A stretch of DNA of 64,000 nucleotides. Origin: CAWATZ01 sp963784995. Lineage in GTDB: Bacteria > Planctomycetota > Planctomycetia > Gemmatales > Gemmataceae. The notes under the pieces were generated by a model. That model ran no database searches, was not told where the DNA came from, and saw nothing but the letters and a program-made list of their open reading frames with translations. A program made the translations under genes and the position numbers. Positions 9,815 through 18,988 of the stretch are shown here, in pieces. How positions within the stretch are numbered: position 1 is the stretch's first letter; each line of letters begins with the position of its first letter. The stretch lies in assembly GCA_963784995.1 (NCBI GenBank), contig CAWATZ010000024.1, forward strand, positions 62,001 to 126,000, in the 5' to 3' direction.

Positions 9815-9919
9815 CCCAGGGCGATGCCCTGGGCTATCCTGTTGCGCCCCTTCGGGGCGAAAGACAAGGTTTTCCGCCCCGAAGGGGCGCAACAGGATAG
9901 CCCAGGGCATCGCCCTGGG
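9815..9919. repeat. long intergenic inverted repeat (45-bp arms)
   Basis: Perfect arms 9815-9859 and 9875-9919 flank a 15-nt loop. Sub-modules are CCCAGGGCGATGCCCTGGG and GCGCCCCTTCGGGGCG. It lies between convergent genes (stops at 9746 and 9956) and could terminate both. Confidence 0.9.
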
Positions 9920-9955
9920 TGGGAAGGGCGTCGGCCTTTTTCTTTCTGAACCGCA

Positions 9956-10894
9956 TTAACCGGACGAGCCGGCGGAGGGATCGGCGGTTGCAATCGGAGG
10001 CGGTGTCTTCGCTGCCGGCGGGGCTTTGGACAGGAGCGTCCGGATGCTCACGATGGTTGCCGCGGCCAGACCAATTCCCACTGCGGTCACGAACCACCAC
10101 CCCGCGGCCCAGAGGAAGGCGCTGCCGAGCCGTCGGCCGAGCGTGAAGCTCCTGTCCCGCCGGCCGCCCTCCCGGGTTTCTTCCAGCTGCAAGAAGAGGT
10201 TGTAGGACGGCTCCTTACCGAGCAAATCGCCCAGCTGCACGCCGACTGCCTGGACTTCCTTGTCGATCTCCTGGATCTTCTGTTCCAGCTTCAGGGCCTC
10301 TTCCACGGACAGTTTTTCATTGCCCCGCAACTTCAGGATCGCTTCCTGATACTTCTTGAGCGACTGACGCTGTGCATGTAGCTTCCGAAATTCCCCGGTC
10401 CGGTCTTGCTGCTGGACGAGGATGCTGTTGAGCTGGCCTACTTGCTTCAGCGTCCTGAGAAGGTCGTCGTAGCGATCCGGATGGACGGCAATCCCCAGGG
10501 AGAGCCGGCGATCCGGTGCGATGCCGGTGCTGCGTTCGTTAAAGATGGCGGACTGCTGGTGCGCGATGGCCTTGCGGGTCCGCTCCTCATCCTCGGGGAA
10601 GGCGGTCGTCCCTGAAGTGAGGTGGGCGGTCTTTTCGTAGACCTGGACCTTGTTGAGGTTCTCCAGGTCGAGGATCTGGGGGAGGGGAGTCTGGAAGCCG
10701 ATCTGGGCCAGGTTATGCACTGTGCGGGCTTCCGAACGGTAATCCTCCCTGGAAGGTGCGGAAAGTGGAGGGGCAATGTCCAGTTCCGGAAGGTCAGACT
10801 CCTTGAGGGTGAAACTGCGGACAATGCCGCCGAGGAACAGGGCGAGGAACAGCAGAAACCCGAATGCAATGGTCTTCTTCGCGAAAGGGTTCAT
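9956..10894 (-). CDS. DUF4349 membrane protein
   Basis: Starting at the ATG at 10894 (MNPFAKKTIAFGFLLFLALF), the protein has 312 residues. A signal anchor lies at 8-28, and the DUF4349 core follows: RRLSLGIAVHPDRYDDLLRT, QQQDRTGEFRKLHAQRQSLK, a coiled coil around KLRGNEKLSVEEALKLEQKI and VQLGDLLG. A second transmembrane helix (LWAAGWWFVTAVGIGLAAATIV) precedes a Pro/Ala-rich tail. Family members are envelope proteins of unknown role. In this group they are often linked to signalling or copper-resistance loci, but nothing here confirms that. Divergent from the gene at 11012. Confidence 0.85.
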   Translation of the reverse strand: MNPFAKKTIAFGFLLFLALFLGGIVRSFTLKESDLPELDIAPPLSAPSREDYRSEARTVHNLAQIGFQTPLPQILDLENLNKVQVYEKTAHLTSGTTAFPEDEERTRKAIAHQQSAIFNERSTGIAPDRRLSLGIAVHPDRYDDLLRTLKQVGQLNSILVQQQDRTGEFRKLHAQRQSLKKYQEAILKLRGNEKLSVEEALKLEQKIQEIDKEVQAVGVQLGDLLGKEPSYNLFLQLEETREGGRRDRSFTLGRRLGSAFLWAAGWWFVTAVGIGLAAATIVSIRTLLSKAPPAAKTPPPIATADPSAGSSG

Positions 10895-11011
10895 GGCGGG
10901 CCTCGCTTGATGGTGACTGGGAGAATCGAACACCGGGATTCTAGGCAATAGCCGCCCGGGAATCTACAATGCCAGCGTCCCCGGATCACCCCTTGAAGGA
11001 GCCATCCCCCC

Positions 11012-12304
11012 ATGAACCGACCCTTCCTCTTCGCCCTCCTGCAAACCCTTCTGGCCACGACGCTGCTCCCCGCAGCGGAGCCGACCCGCGTCATCAAGGC
11101 CACCGCCCACGTCATTCCCAAGGAGACGGCCACCGAGGGCGAGGGCTACTTCTCCATCATTGAGGGCAAGAATGGCCGGCTTTACATCGGCACTCATGCC
11201 AATGCGGTCAACTCCTGGCTGGTCGAGTTCGATCCGTCGAGGAATGTGATGAAGGTCGTCGTGGACGCACACAAGGCGATCGGCAAGGACATCAAGGGCT
11301 TCGGCGCCCAGGCCAAGATCCACACGCGCAACAACACCGGAGAGAGCGGCAAGATCTACTTCGGCACCAAGCAGGGCTACCCCTCCAAGACGGAGAAACG
11401 CGAAGACTATCCCGGCGGCTACCCGATGGTCTACGACCCCAAGACAGGCAAGACCAAGGTCTATCCCATCCCGGTGCCGCACGAAGGCATCAACAGCATC
11501 ATGCCCGACGAGTCGCTCGGCCTGGCCTACGTCTCGACCTGCTCGGACCACCGGCCCGGTCCCGGCGAGAACGCCCACTTCCTCGTTCTCGACCTGAAGA
11601 CCGAGAAGTATCGCGACCTGATCGATACCCAGCACATTTACGGGTTCATCTGCATTGACAACCAGCACCGCGCCTACCACCCCCTGCTGGGCGGCGACAT
11701 CTTTCGCTACGACCCGAAAAAGGACAAGCAGGAGCGCCTGAAGCAAACCATCGACGGCAAGCCGCCAACGCCGGAGTCGAACCTGGCCAACGAGAAGGGG
11801 CATCCGATCAATTGGGACATGAGCCCCGATGGCAAGACGCTGTATTGCGTGCCGATGAGTACCAACCAGCTCTACGCTTACGACCTGACGGCGGAGGGCG
11901 ACACCCTGCCGGGCCGGTCGCTGGGCGAGCTGGTGCCGGGAGCGAAAAACACCGACTGTCGGGCCCTGTGTGTTGGGCCCAAGGGAGAAGTGTGGGCCGC
12001 ACTGACCGTGCGCGATCCGAAGATTGGTCAGCGTTTCCACCTGGTGCGCTATCGTCCCGGCGACAAGGCGCCGCGCGATCTGGGAATGATGGTGGTGAGC
12101 AACCCCAACTTCACGGAGTTCACCGACAAGGCGGGCAAAACTCTGCCGTATCACGGAGGCTTCGTCAAGCTGGACAGCGATCTGACGACACGCTACGTTG
12201 TCCTGGGAGTGTGCCAGGGCCACGATGGGGCCGTCTATGCGCTGGCCCTGCACCCGTACACGCTGCTGCGGTTCGACCCGGCCGACCTGGCCAGAGCGGA
12301 GTAA
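11012..12304 (+). CDS. secreted beta-propeller protein of unknown function
   Basis: The 430-residue product has a signal peptide (MNRPFLFALLQTLLATTLLPAAEP) and repeated propeller-blade motifs: YFSIIEGKNGRLYIGTHAN, INSIMPDESLGLAYVSTC, IYGFICIDNQHRAYHPLLGG, INWDMSPDGKTLYCVPMS and CRALCVGPKGEVWAAL. It looks like a lactonase/streptogramin-lyase-like propeller, but no catalytic residues can be assigned. AAGGAG precedes the ATG by about 11 bases. A hairpin directly follows, then an oxidoreductase gene in the same direction. Confidence 0.75.
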   Translation: MNRPFLFALLQTLLATTLLPAAEPTRVIKATAHVIPKETATEGEGYFSIIEGKNGRLYIGTHANAVNSWLVEFDPSRNVMKVVVDAHKAIGKDIKGFGAQAKIHTRNNTGESGKIYFGTKQGYPSKTEKREDYPGGYPMVYDPKTGKTKVYPIPVPHEGINSIMPDESLGLAYVSTCSDHRPGPGENAHFLVLDLKTEKYRDLIDTQHIYGFICIDNQHRAYHPLLGGDIFRYDPKKDKQERLKQTIDGKPPTPESNLANEKGHPINWDMSPDGKTLYCVPMSTNQLYAYDLTAEGDTLPGRSLGELVPGAKNTDCRALCVGPKGEVWAALTVRDPKIGQRFHLVRYRPGDKAPRDLGMMVVSNPNFTEFTDKAGKTLPYHGGFVKLDSDLTTRYVVLGVCQGHDGAVYALALHPYTLLRFDPADLARAE

Positions 12305-12310
12305 TAAACT

Positions 12311-12370
12311 CACAAGCCCGAAGCGCCAGCGAGGGGTAAGCTGTTCCCTCGCTTGCGCTTCGGGCTTGTG
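12311..12370. repeat. intergenic inverted repeat (25-bp arms)
   Basis: Arms 12311-12335 and 12346-12370 pair with one mismatch around a 10-nt loop. The module AAGCCCGAAGCGCCAGCGAG is a recurrent planctomycete palindrome. It separates two plus-strand genes and may attenuate transcription. Confidence 0.85.
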
Positions 12371-12417
12371 TTGCGGCGACACATCCCAGCAGAGGGCATC
12401 AACAAGAGGACCGTTTC

Positions 12418-13758
12418 ATGAACAGTGCAATCCTGAATCGCCGGCGTTTTCTCCAGGGCAGCACGGCGCTGGCTCTGGCCTCGCCCCTTTTCACCGTCCC
12501 CAACGTCCTCTCCGCCCGGGCGCCCAGCGACAAGCTGGGCATCGCGGTGATCGGCTGCGGCGGGCAGGGCGGCGGCAACCCGGGCCTGGCCGCCGGCGAG
12601 CGGCTCGTGGCCCTGGTGGACATTGACGACAAGCGGATGGGCGAGGCGGTCATGAAGGTCAAGGCCAAGGTGCCAAACCCAAAGACCTACTTCGACTACC
12701 GCAAGATGTTCGACGAGTGCCACAAGGACATCGATGCCGTGCTGATCGCCACGCCCGACCATCATCACGCCCCGGCCGCCATCCGCGCCATCCAGCTGGG
12801 CAAACACGTCTTCTGTGAGAAGCCGCTGACCTGGTGCCTGTACGAGGCACGGACGCTGACCGAGGCGGCCCGCAAGCACAAGGTTGCAACCCAGATGGGC
12901 AACCAGGGTCATAGCGGTGAGGGCTACCGCCGGCTGTGCGAGTACGTCTGGGCCGGGGCCATCGGCAACGTCACCGAGACACACAGCCTGATGAGCCGCA
13001 ATTTCGGCGGCAGCGGCGGCCGGCCTCCGAAGAAGGACGTTCCGTCGTATGTCCACTGGGAGGAGTGGCTGGGCCCGGCCGCGTTCCGCGACTACCACGA
13101 TGGGCTGCATCCGTTCGACTGGCGCTCGTGGTGCGACTTCGGCACCGGCTCGTTGGGCGACATGGGCTGCCACGTCCTGGACGGGGTCCACTGGGCCTTG
13201 AAGCTGAGCGAGGCCAGGAAGTTCACCATCGAGTGCGTGGCCCAGAAGCCCGGCAGCAAGGAGATGTTCGCGCGCGACAACCACCTTCGCTGGCAATTCC
13301 CCGCCCGTGGCGACATGCCTGCGGTCACGATCAACTCCTATGACCAGACCTGGCCGGCCTTCGTCAAGGAACTGGAGAAGAAGTACGGCGTGAAGTTCGG
13401 CGGCGGTACGGTCTACGTCGGCGACAAGGGGGTCATGTACACCGAGACCTACGGCGACAACCCGCGCATCCTGCCGAAGGAAAAGCACGAATCCTTCCCG
13501 AAGCCGGACAGGAAGATCCCACGCTCCAAACACGGTGGGAAGGGCGACTTCCTGGCGGCCTGCAAGGGCGGCGAACCGGCCAGCTCAAACTTTGCCGTCG
13601 CCGGTCCCTTCACCGAGTTTATCCTGACCGGCGTTCTCGCCGAGCGCGCCGGCGTGGGCGTGAAGATCGAATGGGATGCGGAGAAACTGCTCTGCACTAA
13701 CGTCGCCGACGTCAACCAGTGGGTGAAGCGCGACTACCGCAAGGGCTGGGAGGTGTGA
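12418..13758 (+). CDS. Gfo/Idh/MocA family oxidoreductase with Tat signal
   Basis: MNSAILNRRRFLQGSTALALA is a clear twin-arginine signal, so the enzyme is exported folded, probably with its nicotinamide cofactor. The Rossmann motif GIAVIGCGGQGGGNPGLA follows near 42, with VALVDID. AVLIATPDHHHAPAAI and HVFCEKPLTWCL (EKP, with Lys near 137) are the conserved family motifs. The C-terminal domain carries GDMGCHVLDGVHWAL. These enzymes act on sugars or inositols. This subfamily is strongly expanded in planctomycetes, and its substrates are unknown. An AGAGGA ribosome-binding site is well placed. The total of 446 aa is typical. Confidence 0.9.
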   Translation: MNSAILNRRRFLQGSTALALASPLFTVPNVLSARAPSDKLGIAVIGCGGQGGGNPGLAAGERLVALVDIDDKRMGEAVMKVKAKVPNPKTYFDYRKMFDECHKDIDAVLIATPDHHHAPAAIRAIQLGKHVFCEKPLTWCLYEARTLTEAARKHKVATQMGNQGHSGEGYRRLCEYVWAGAIGNVTETHSLMSRNFGGSGGRPPKKDVPSYVHWEEWLGPAAFRDYHDGLHPFDWRSWCDFGTGSLGDMGCHVLDGVHWALKLSEARKFTIECVAQKPGSKEMFARDNHLRWQFPARGDMPAVTINSYDQTWPAFVKELEKKYGVKFGGGTVYVGDKGVMYTETYGDNPRILPKEKHESFPKPDRKIPRSKHGGKGDFLAACKGGEPASSNFAVAGPFTEFILTGVLAERAGVGVKIEWDAEKLLCTNVADVNQWVKRDYRKGWEV

Positions 13759-13776
13759 GCCAGGCGAGCGGTCGGT

Positions 13777-13837
13777 TGGGTGGAGGGTGGAGGGAAAAGA
13801 TACGAACCCCTTGTCCTTTCCCTCCACCCTTCACCCA
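13777..13837. repeat. intergenic inverted repeat after the oxidoreductase gene
   Basis: The purine-rich arm at 13777-13799 pairs with the pyrimidine-rich arm at 13816-13837 (one mismatch, one bulge). It lies 18 bp past the stop at 13758, so a terminator role is plausible. Confidence 0.7.
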
Positions 13838-13872
13838 TCGGGTCGGGCGGCTGAAGCACATCGAGAAAGCCG

Positions 13873-13900
13873 TTGCAATGGCGGCCGACCGTGGGATAAT
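13873..13900 (+). promoter_or_regulatory. candidate sigma-70 promoter of the WD40 kinase gene
   Basis: TTGCAA (13873-13878) and GATAAT (13895-13900) are spaced by 16 bp. This would give a leader of roughly 85 nt before the ATG at 13994. Confidence 0.4.
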
Positions 13901-13993
13901 GCGGTTGCTCGTGCCAGACCTTGCAGGCCCGGAGCGGTCGCTCGGGTTCCTGTTGCCGCCCTCGACTCCGGACGGCTCGAAAGAGAGTGCCCG

Positions 13994-16900
13994 ATGGCCA
14001 ACGCCGACGATCCCTTGCGGACCACCAGCCTACCGGTCGAACACGGCATCCCACGCGCCGATGGGTCTGCCGACCTTGGCCAGACGCTGCCCCCGGCTGC
14101 TGCAGTCGATTTGCAAGCTACCTTGCCCCCAGCTCCGGAGTCTTCGGGAGACGCTCCGGAGCAGGTGCCGCCGCTGCCGGGCTACGAGGTTCTGGCCGAG
14201 CTGGGCCGGGGCGGCATGGGCGTGGTCTTCAAGGCACGCCATCTGGGACTGGGCCGGGTCGTGGCCCTGAAGATGATCCTGGCGGCAGGCTACGCCAGCG
14301 CCGAGGAGCGCCAGCGTTTCCGCACCGAGGCGGAGGCCATCGCCCGCTTGCAGCACCCCAACATCGTCGCTGTCCATGACTTCGGGGAACACGACGGCAA
14401 GCCCTACCTGTCTCTGGAGTTCTGCCCCCAGGGCAGCCTCGACCGCAAGTTGAACGGCACACCCTTGCCCCCACAGCAGGCAGCAGCGTTGGTGGCCCTG
14501 CTGGCCGCTGCCATGCAGGCAGCCCACCAGCAGAACGTCATCCACCGCGATCTCAAGCCTGCCAACGTGCTGCTGACCGCCGACGGCACGCCCAAGGTGA
14601 CTGACTTCGGGCTGGCCAAGAAACTGGATGAAGCCGGGCAAACCGCTTCGGGCGCCATCATGGGCACGCCGTCGTACATGGCCCCCGAGCAAGCCGGCGG
14701 CCAGGGCAAGGCGGTCGGGCCGGCTGCCGACGTTTACAGTCTGGGAGCGATCCTGTACGAGTGTCTGACTGGCCGGCCTCCCTTCAAGGCGGCGACGCCT
14801 CTGGACACCATTCTGCAGGTGGTGTCCGACGAGCCGGTGCCGGTCCGCCAGTTGCAGCCCAAATGTCCGCGCGATCTGGAGACCATCTGTCTGAAGTGTC
14901 TGCGCAAGGAGCCCCAGAAGCGTTATGCGTCGGCGGCGGAGCTGGCCGACGACCTGGGGCGCTATCAGGTGGGCGAGCCAATCACGGCTCGGCCGGTGGG
15001 TCGGCTGGAGCGGGCGGTCAAGTGGGTGAAACGCAACCCGGTGGTGACCGGGGCGGCGCTGGCCGTGGTGCTGGCCCTGGTCGGGGGCACCACGGTCAGT
15101 TCCCTCAAGTATCGCGAAGCGGAGGCGGCCCGCTTTGCTGCAAACGACGCGCTGGACCGTGAGGCCAAACGGGTCAAGGAACGCGATGCCGCGCTGGAGG
15201 ATGCCAGGCATCAGCTGGCCAACAGCAGCTTTCTGCTGGCCGTTGCCGCCTGCGACAACCGCGACGTTGCTGTCGCGCGGCAACGACTGGTCAGTATTGA
15301 AGAGAAACATCGTGGCTGGGAATGGCACTATTTTCGCCGCCAGGCCACGGGTGGCATCTTTACCCTTTACGGGCACGTGGCCCCGGTGCTGAGCGTGGCG
15401 TTCAGCCCGGATGGCTCGCGCCTCGTCACCGGCAGTGAGGACCAGACGGCAAAGGTGTGGGACGCGCGGACAGGCAATTCCCTGCTGGAACTCAAGGGGC
15501 ACACGGAGAAAGTGAGCAGCGCGGCGTTCAGCCCGGACAATCTCGCATTGTCACGGGGAGCTGGGATGGGACGGTGAAGGTGTGGGACGCGCGGACTGGC
15601 AAGCTCCTGCTGGATCTCAGGGGGGACGTGAACTGGGTATTGAGCGTGGCGATCAGCCTGGACGGCACGCGCCTCGTCACCGGCGGTTATGACAGGACGG
15701 CGAAGGTATGGGACGCGCAGACCGGCAAGCCTCTGCTCCAGCTCAAGGGGCATCGGAACATGGTGATGAGCGTGGCGATAAGCCCGGACGGTACGCGCCT
15801 CGTCACCGGCAGTGCGGACAGGACGGCGAAGGTGTGGGACGCACGGACCGGCGCGCCACTGCTAGAACTCAAGGGGCACGGACGCGAGGTGTATGGCGTT
15901 GCCTTCAGCCCGGACGGGGCGCGTCTCGTCACCGGCAGTGTGGACCAGACGGCGAAGGTGTGGGACGCGCGGACCGGCACGCCTCTGCTAGAACTCAAGG
16001 GGCACGGGCGCGAGGTGTATGGCGTTGCCTTCAGCCCGGACGGGGCGCGCATCGTCACGGGCAGTGGGGACCGGACGGCAATGGTCTGGGACGCAAGCAC
16101 CGGCGCACCACTGCTTGAACTGAAGGGGCACGTTGACAGGGTGAGCAGCGTGGCGTTCAGCTCGGATGGCTTGCGCATCGTCACCGGCAGCGGGGATGGG
16201 ACGGCGAAGGTCTGGGACACGTGGACCAGCGAGCCCTTGATGCAACTCAAAGGCCATACGAGCTTTGTAACGAGCGTGGCGTACAGCCCGGACGGTGCGC
16301 ACATCGTCGCTGGCAGCGGAGACCAGACGGCGAAGGTGTGGGACGCGCGGACAGGCGAGCCCCTGCTGGATCTCAAGGGGCATACGGGGCCGGTGCGTAG
16401 CGTGGCGTACAGCCCGGACGGCTTTCGCCTCATCAGCGGGAGTGAGGACCGGACGGCCAGGGTCTGGGACGCGCGCACCGGGGCAGCCCTGCTGGAACTC
16501 AAGCGGGACGCGGCCGTGAAGCCACCGCCGCCGCGAGACAAGGCGGTGGAGAGCGTGGCGTACAGCCCGGACGGCTCGCGCATCGTCACGGGCTGTCTGG
16601 ACCATACGGCAACGGTGTGGGACGCGCGGACCGGGACTCCCCTGCTGGAACTCAAGGGGCACGTGGACAAGGTGAGGTGCGTGGCGTACAGCCCGGACGG
16701 CTCGCGCATCGTCACGGGCTGTGGGGACGGGACGGCGAGAGTGTGGGAGGCGCATACAGGCGAGCCCCTGCAGGATCTCAAGGGGCATACCGGGCCGGTA
16801 TGGAGCGTGGCGTACAGCCCGGACGGCTCGCGCATTGTCACCGGCAGCCAGGACCAGACGGCCAGGGTCTGGGATGTGCGGACTGGCGCGCCCCTGCTGG

Positions 16901-17829
16901 ATCTCAAGGGACATACGGGCGGGGTGAGCGGCATGGCGTTCAGTCCAGACGGCACGCGCCTCGTCACCACCGGCAGTCAGGACCAGACGGCCAGGGTGTG
17001 GGACACGCGCACCGGCTCACCCCTGCTGCAGCTCAAGGGGCACGGGGGCGGTGCGTGGGGCGCGACGTTCAGCCCGGACGGCACGCGCCTCGTCACCGGC
17101 AACGGGGACGGGACGGCCAGGGTCTGGGACGCGGGCCCCGGCACAACGCCGTTGCAACTCCGGGGGCACGTGGGGGTCGTGAGGAGCGCGGCCTTCAGCC
17201 CGGACGGCACGCGCCTCGTCACGGGCAGTCAGGACCAGACGGCCAGGGTCTGGGACGTGCGGACCGGCAAACTCCTGCTGGATCTCAAGGGGCACGGAGG
17301 GCAGGTGTGGAGCGCGGCGTACAGTCCGGACGGCGCGTGCATCGTCACCGGCAGTGGGGACCGGACGGCGAGGACGTGGGACGCGCGGACCGGTACGCCC
17401 CTGCTGGATCTCAAGGGGCACGGGGGCGAAGTGAGGAGCGTGGCGTACAGCCTGGACGGCTCGCGCATCGTCACAGTCAGCGGTTTGGTCAACCAGACAG
17501 CGAAGGTGTGGGACGCGCGGACCGGCACGGAGTTGAAAGGCGAACCGATTCCCCAAACCATCGTGAACAACCGTGTCAGCGCCGACGGCCGCTTCTTCGC
17601 CCACCTGGAAGGCAACCGCGTCGAGTTGATCCCCTTACAACTGGATGAGGAGGAGTTGGCATATCGCCGCTTCCACACGCGCCCGAACCTGGAGCGATAT
17701 CGGGAAGGCTTCCAGACGGCTCGGACCGCCAAGGATGACTTCGCGGCCCGCTTCTATCTCAACCTCCTGCCGCCGGATGAGCAGAAGAAACTGCAAGCTC
17801 AGCCCGCTGGCAAGCTTCCGGGAAAATGA
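13994..17829 (+). CDS. transmembrane Ser/Thr protein kinase with 17 WD40 repeats, frameshift near 15541
   Basis: I start at ATG 13994 (MANADDPLRTT); the longer reading to 13787 is unconserved. The kinase domain holds GRGGMGVVFKA, VALK (catalytic Lys), HRDLKPANVLL, DFGLAK and YMAPEQ, so it looks active. A transmembrane helix, VVTGAALAVVLALVGGTTV, near residues 350-370 leads through a coiled segment to 17 WD40 units. Near 15541, after AAFSPD, the frame shifts. The next frame continues with SRIVTGSWDGTVKVWDARTG, so one base is missing and the two parts are one gene of about 1,278 codons. A cytoplasmic kinase with an external propeller is inferred. No ECF sigma gene is adjacent. Confidence 0.85.
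15361..17550 (+). repeat. DNA-level tandem array encoding 17 WD40 repeats (about 126 bp each)
   Basis: Each unit encodes a VAFSPDG...VTGSxDxTAKVWDARTG block. Units around 15881-16006 and 16007-16132 are almost identical in DNA, which points to recent duplication by unequal recombination. Confidence 0.85.
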
Positions 17830-17892
17830 GCGCGTGACAGCGCCTCGCGCCAGGTGGGAGAAACGAACACTTCCGGATCGTTCACACCGGCT

Positions 17893-18705
17893 CTACTTTT
17901 TCTCCGGAGGCAAAGCAAGGATGTCGGCGCTCACGTTGACCGGAGCGCCCTCCTTCGGCACCTCAACGTGAGCGCTCCAGAGGATGCCATTGACGATCAT
18001 CCGCCGAAACGCCTCGATCTGGAAGTTCTTGTAAGGATGTCCAAGTGTCGTCGCGAACGCCCGGCCGCCATCGGGCCGCTCATAGACCCAGCCGACAACG
18101 ACGTCCGCACCTTTCCTCTCCTTCACCTGGAGCAAAGGCTTCGCCTGCTTGATCACCGGATTGAGATAATACTCATCCTCGATCTCGTACTCTTTCCAGC
18201 CCCGGCAAATGGGATGCTCGGGTATCAGCTGCTTGAGCGGCGACTTGCCGCCGCTGAGACCGACGTTGCTGACCCAGGTGCCACCCAGGTAGCTGAGCCA
18301 GGTGGGTCCAAGCGTGTCGAGATCCTTCTGGTAGACCGAGGAGGCCCAGTGGATGGTGACCAGGCCAACGCTTTTCTTCATGAGTTCGTCCACCTTGGCC
18401 CGGTGAGGCCCTTCCAGGAGCAATTCCGCTCCGGGGCTGGTGTAGACGACGATCGTTTTCACTCCTTCAAGCGTTTTCGCGTTTTCGGGCCAGCCGTTGG
18501 ACACCACGGTCTCAATGCCGGGCGTCAACTCCAGACATTTGGCGAGCATCCCACACGTGTGCAGATACATATGTGAGCCATAGGGATGGTCCGGTTTCTT
18601 GCCTACGAAGAGGACCTTGGTCCTGGGTTTCTCCTCACTCAGGGCCAGGCCGCTGCCAAGCAACAGCAGGACGATCGGGAGGCAATGCTTGATAAGACGA
18701 GTCAT
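17893..18705 (-). CDS. ThuA-like domain protein (trehalose-utilisation type), secreted
   Basis: Taking the ATG at 18705 gives 270 aa with a signal peptide (MTRLIKHCLPIVLLLLGSGLALS). The ThuA/glutamine-amidotransferase-like fold shows in TKVLFVGKKPDHPYGSHMYL, GVKTIVVYTSPGAELLL, SVGLVTIHWASS, HPICRGWKEYEIEDEYYLNP, VVGWVYERPDGGRAFATTLG and RRMIVNGILWSA. Planctomycetes have many exported copies, and the activity is not established. It is the last gene of a minus-strand series (22373 to 17893) behind ywbE by 37 bp, and converges with the kinase gene. Confidence 0.85.
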   Translation of the reverse strand: MTRLIKHCLPIVLLLLGSGLALSEEKPRTKVLFVGKKPDHPYGSHMYLHTCGMLAKCLELTPGIETVVSNGWPENAKTLEGVKTIVVYTSPGAELLLEGPHRAKVDELMKKSVGLVTIHWASSVYQKDLDTLGPTWLSYLGGTWVSNVGLSGGKSPLKQLIPEHPICRGWKEYEIEDEYYLNPVIKQAKPLLQVKERKGADVVVGWVYERPDGGRAFATTLGHPYKNFQIEAFRRMIVNGILWSAHVEVPKEGAPVNVSADILALPPEKK

Positions 18706-18742
18706 GATCGGTTTAACCTCCAGGAAAGTGTCGTTCACAAAA

Positions 18743-18964
18743 TCAACAGATAACTTGCTGGACTCGTCCCACCTTCCCATCGGTAAGACGCACTTTGATT
18801 CCCCTGGGATGGAAGGCCGAGTTTGTCAGAATGTCTTGAACGATTCCCCGAGTAAGCCTGCCGGTCTTCTGATCGTTTTTGAGCACGATGAAGACCTCGC
18901 GTCCGGGCGCCAGGTTGTTTCGATTGCGACCGTCCAATGAGGCTTGTTTCTCCAGGTCACTCAT
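18743..18964 (-). CDS. ywbE: YwbE family protein
   Basis: The 73-aa product, starting at the second ATG (MSDLEKQASLDGRNRNNL), contains the whole YwbE signature: GRNRNNLAPGREVFIVLKND, TGRLTRGIVQDILTNSAFHP and GIKVRLTDGKVGRVQQV. These are small basic KOW/SH3-like proteins found in many bacteria. Function unknown, with a nucleic-acid-binding role only inferred. It lies 24 bp after the large esterase-transglutaminase gene and 37 bp before thuA, in one probable transcript. Confidence 0.88.
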   Translation of the reverse strand: MSDLEKQASLDGRNRNNLAPGREVFIVLKNDQKTGRLTRGIVQDILTNSAFHPRGIKVRLTDGKVGRVQQVIC

Positions 18965-18988
18965 TGATGTCCCTCCGTCGGACAATGA

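Noticed and set aside
10911..10938. tRNA-like 3' end on the minus strand (TTCGATT loop and CCA)
   Set aside because: The T-stem has two mismatched pairs, and no D-arm, anticodon arm or acceptor partner is found upstream.
15361..17550. Regularly spaced DNA repeats resembling a CRISPR array
   Set aside because: Repeat period is about 126 bp and encodes WD40 units in one frame. No spacers or cas genes.
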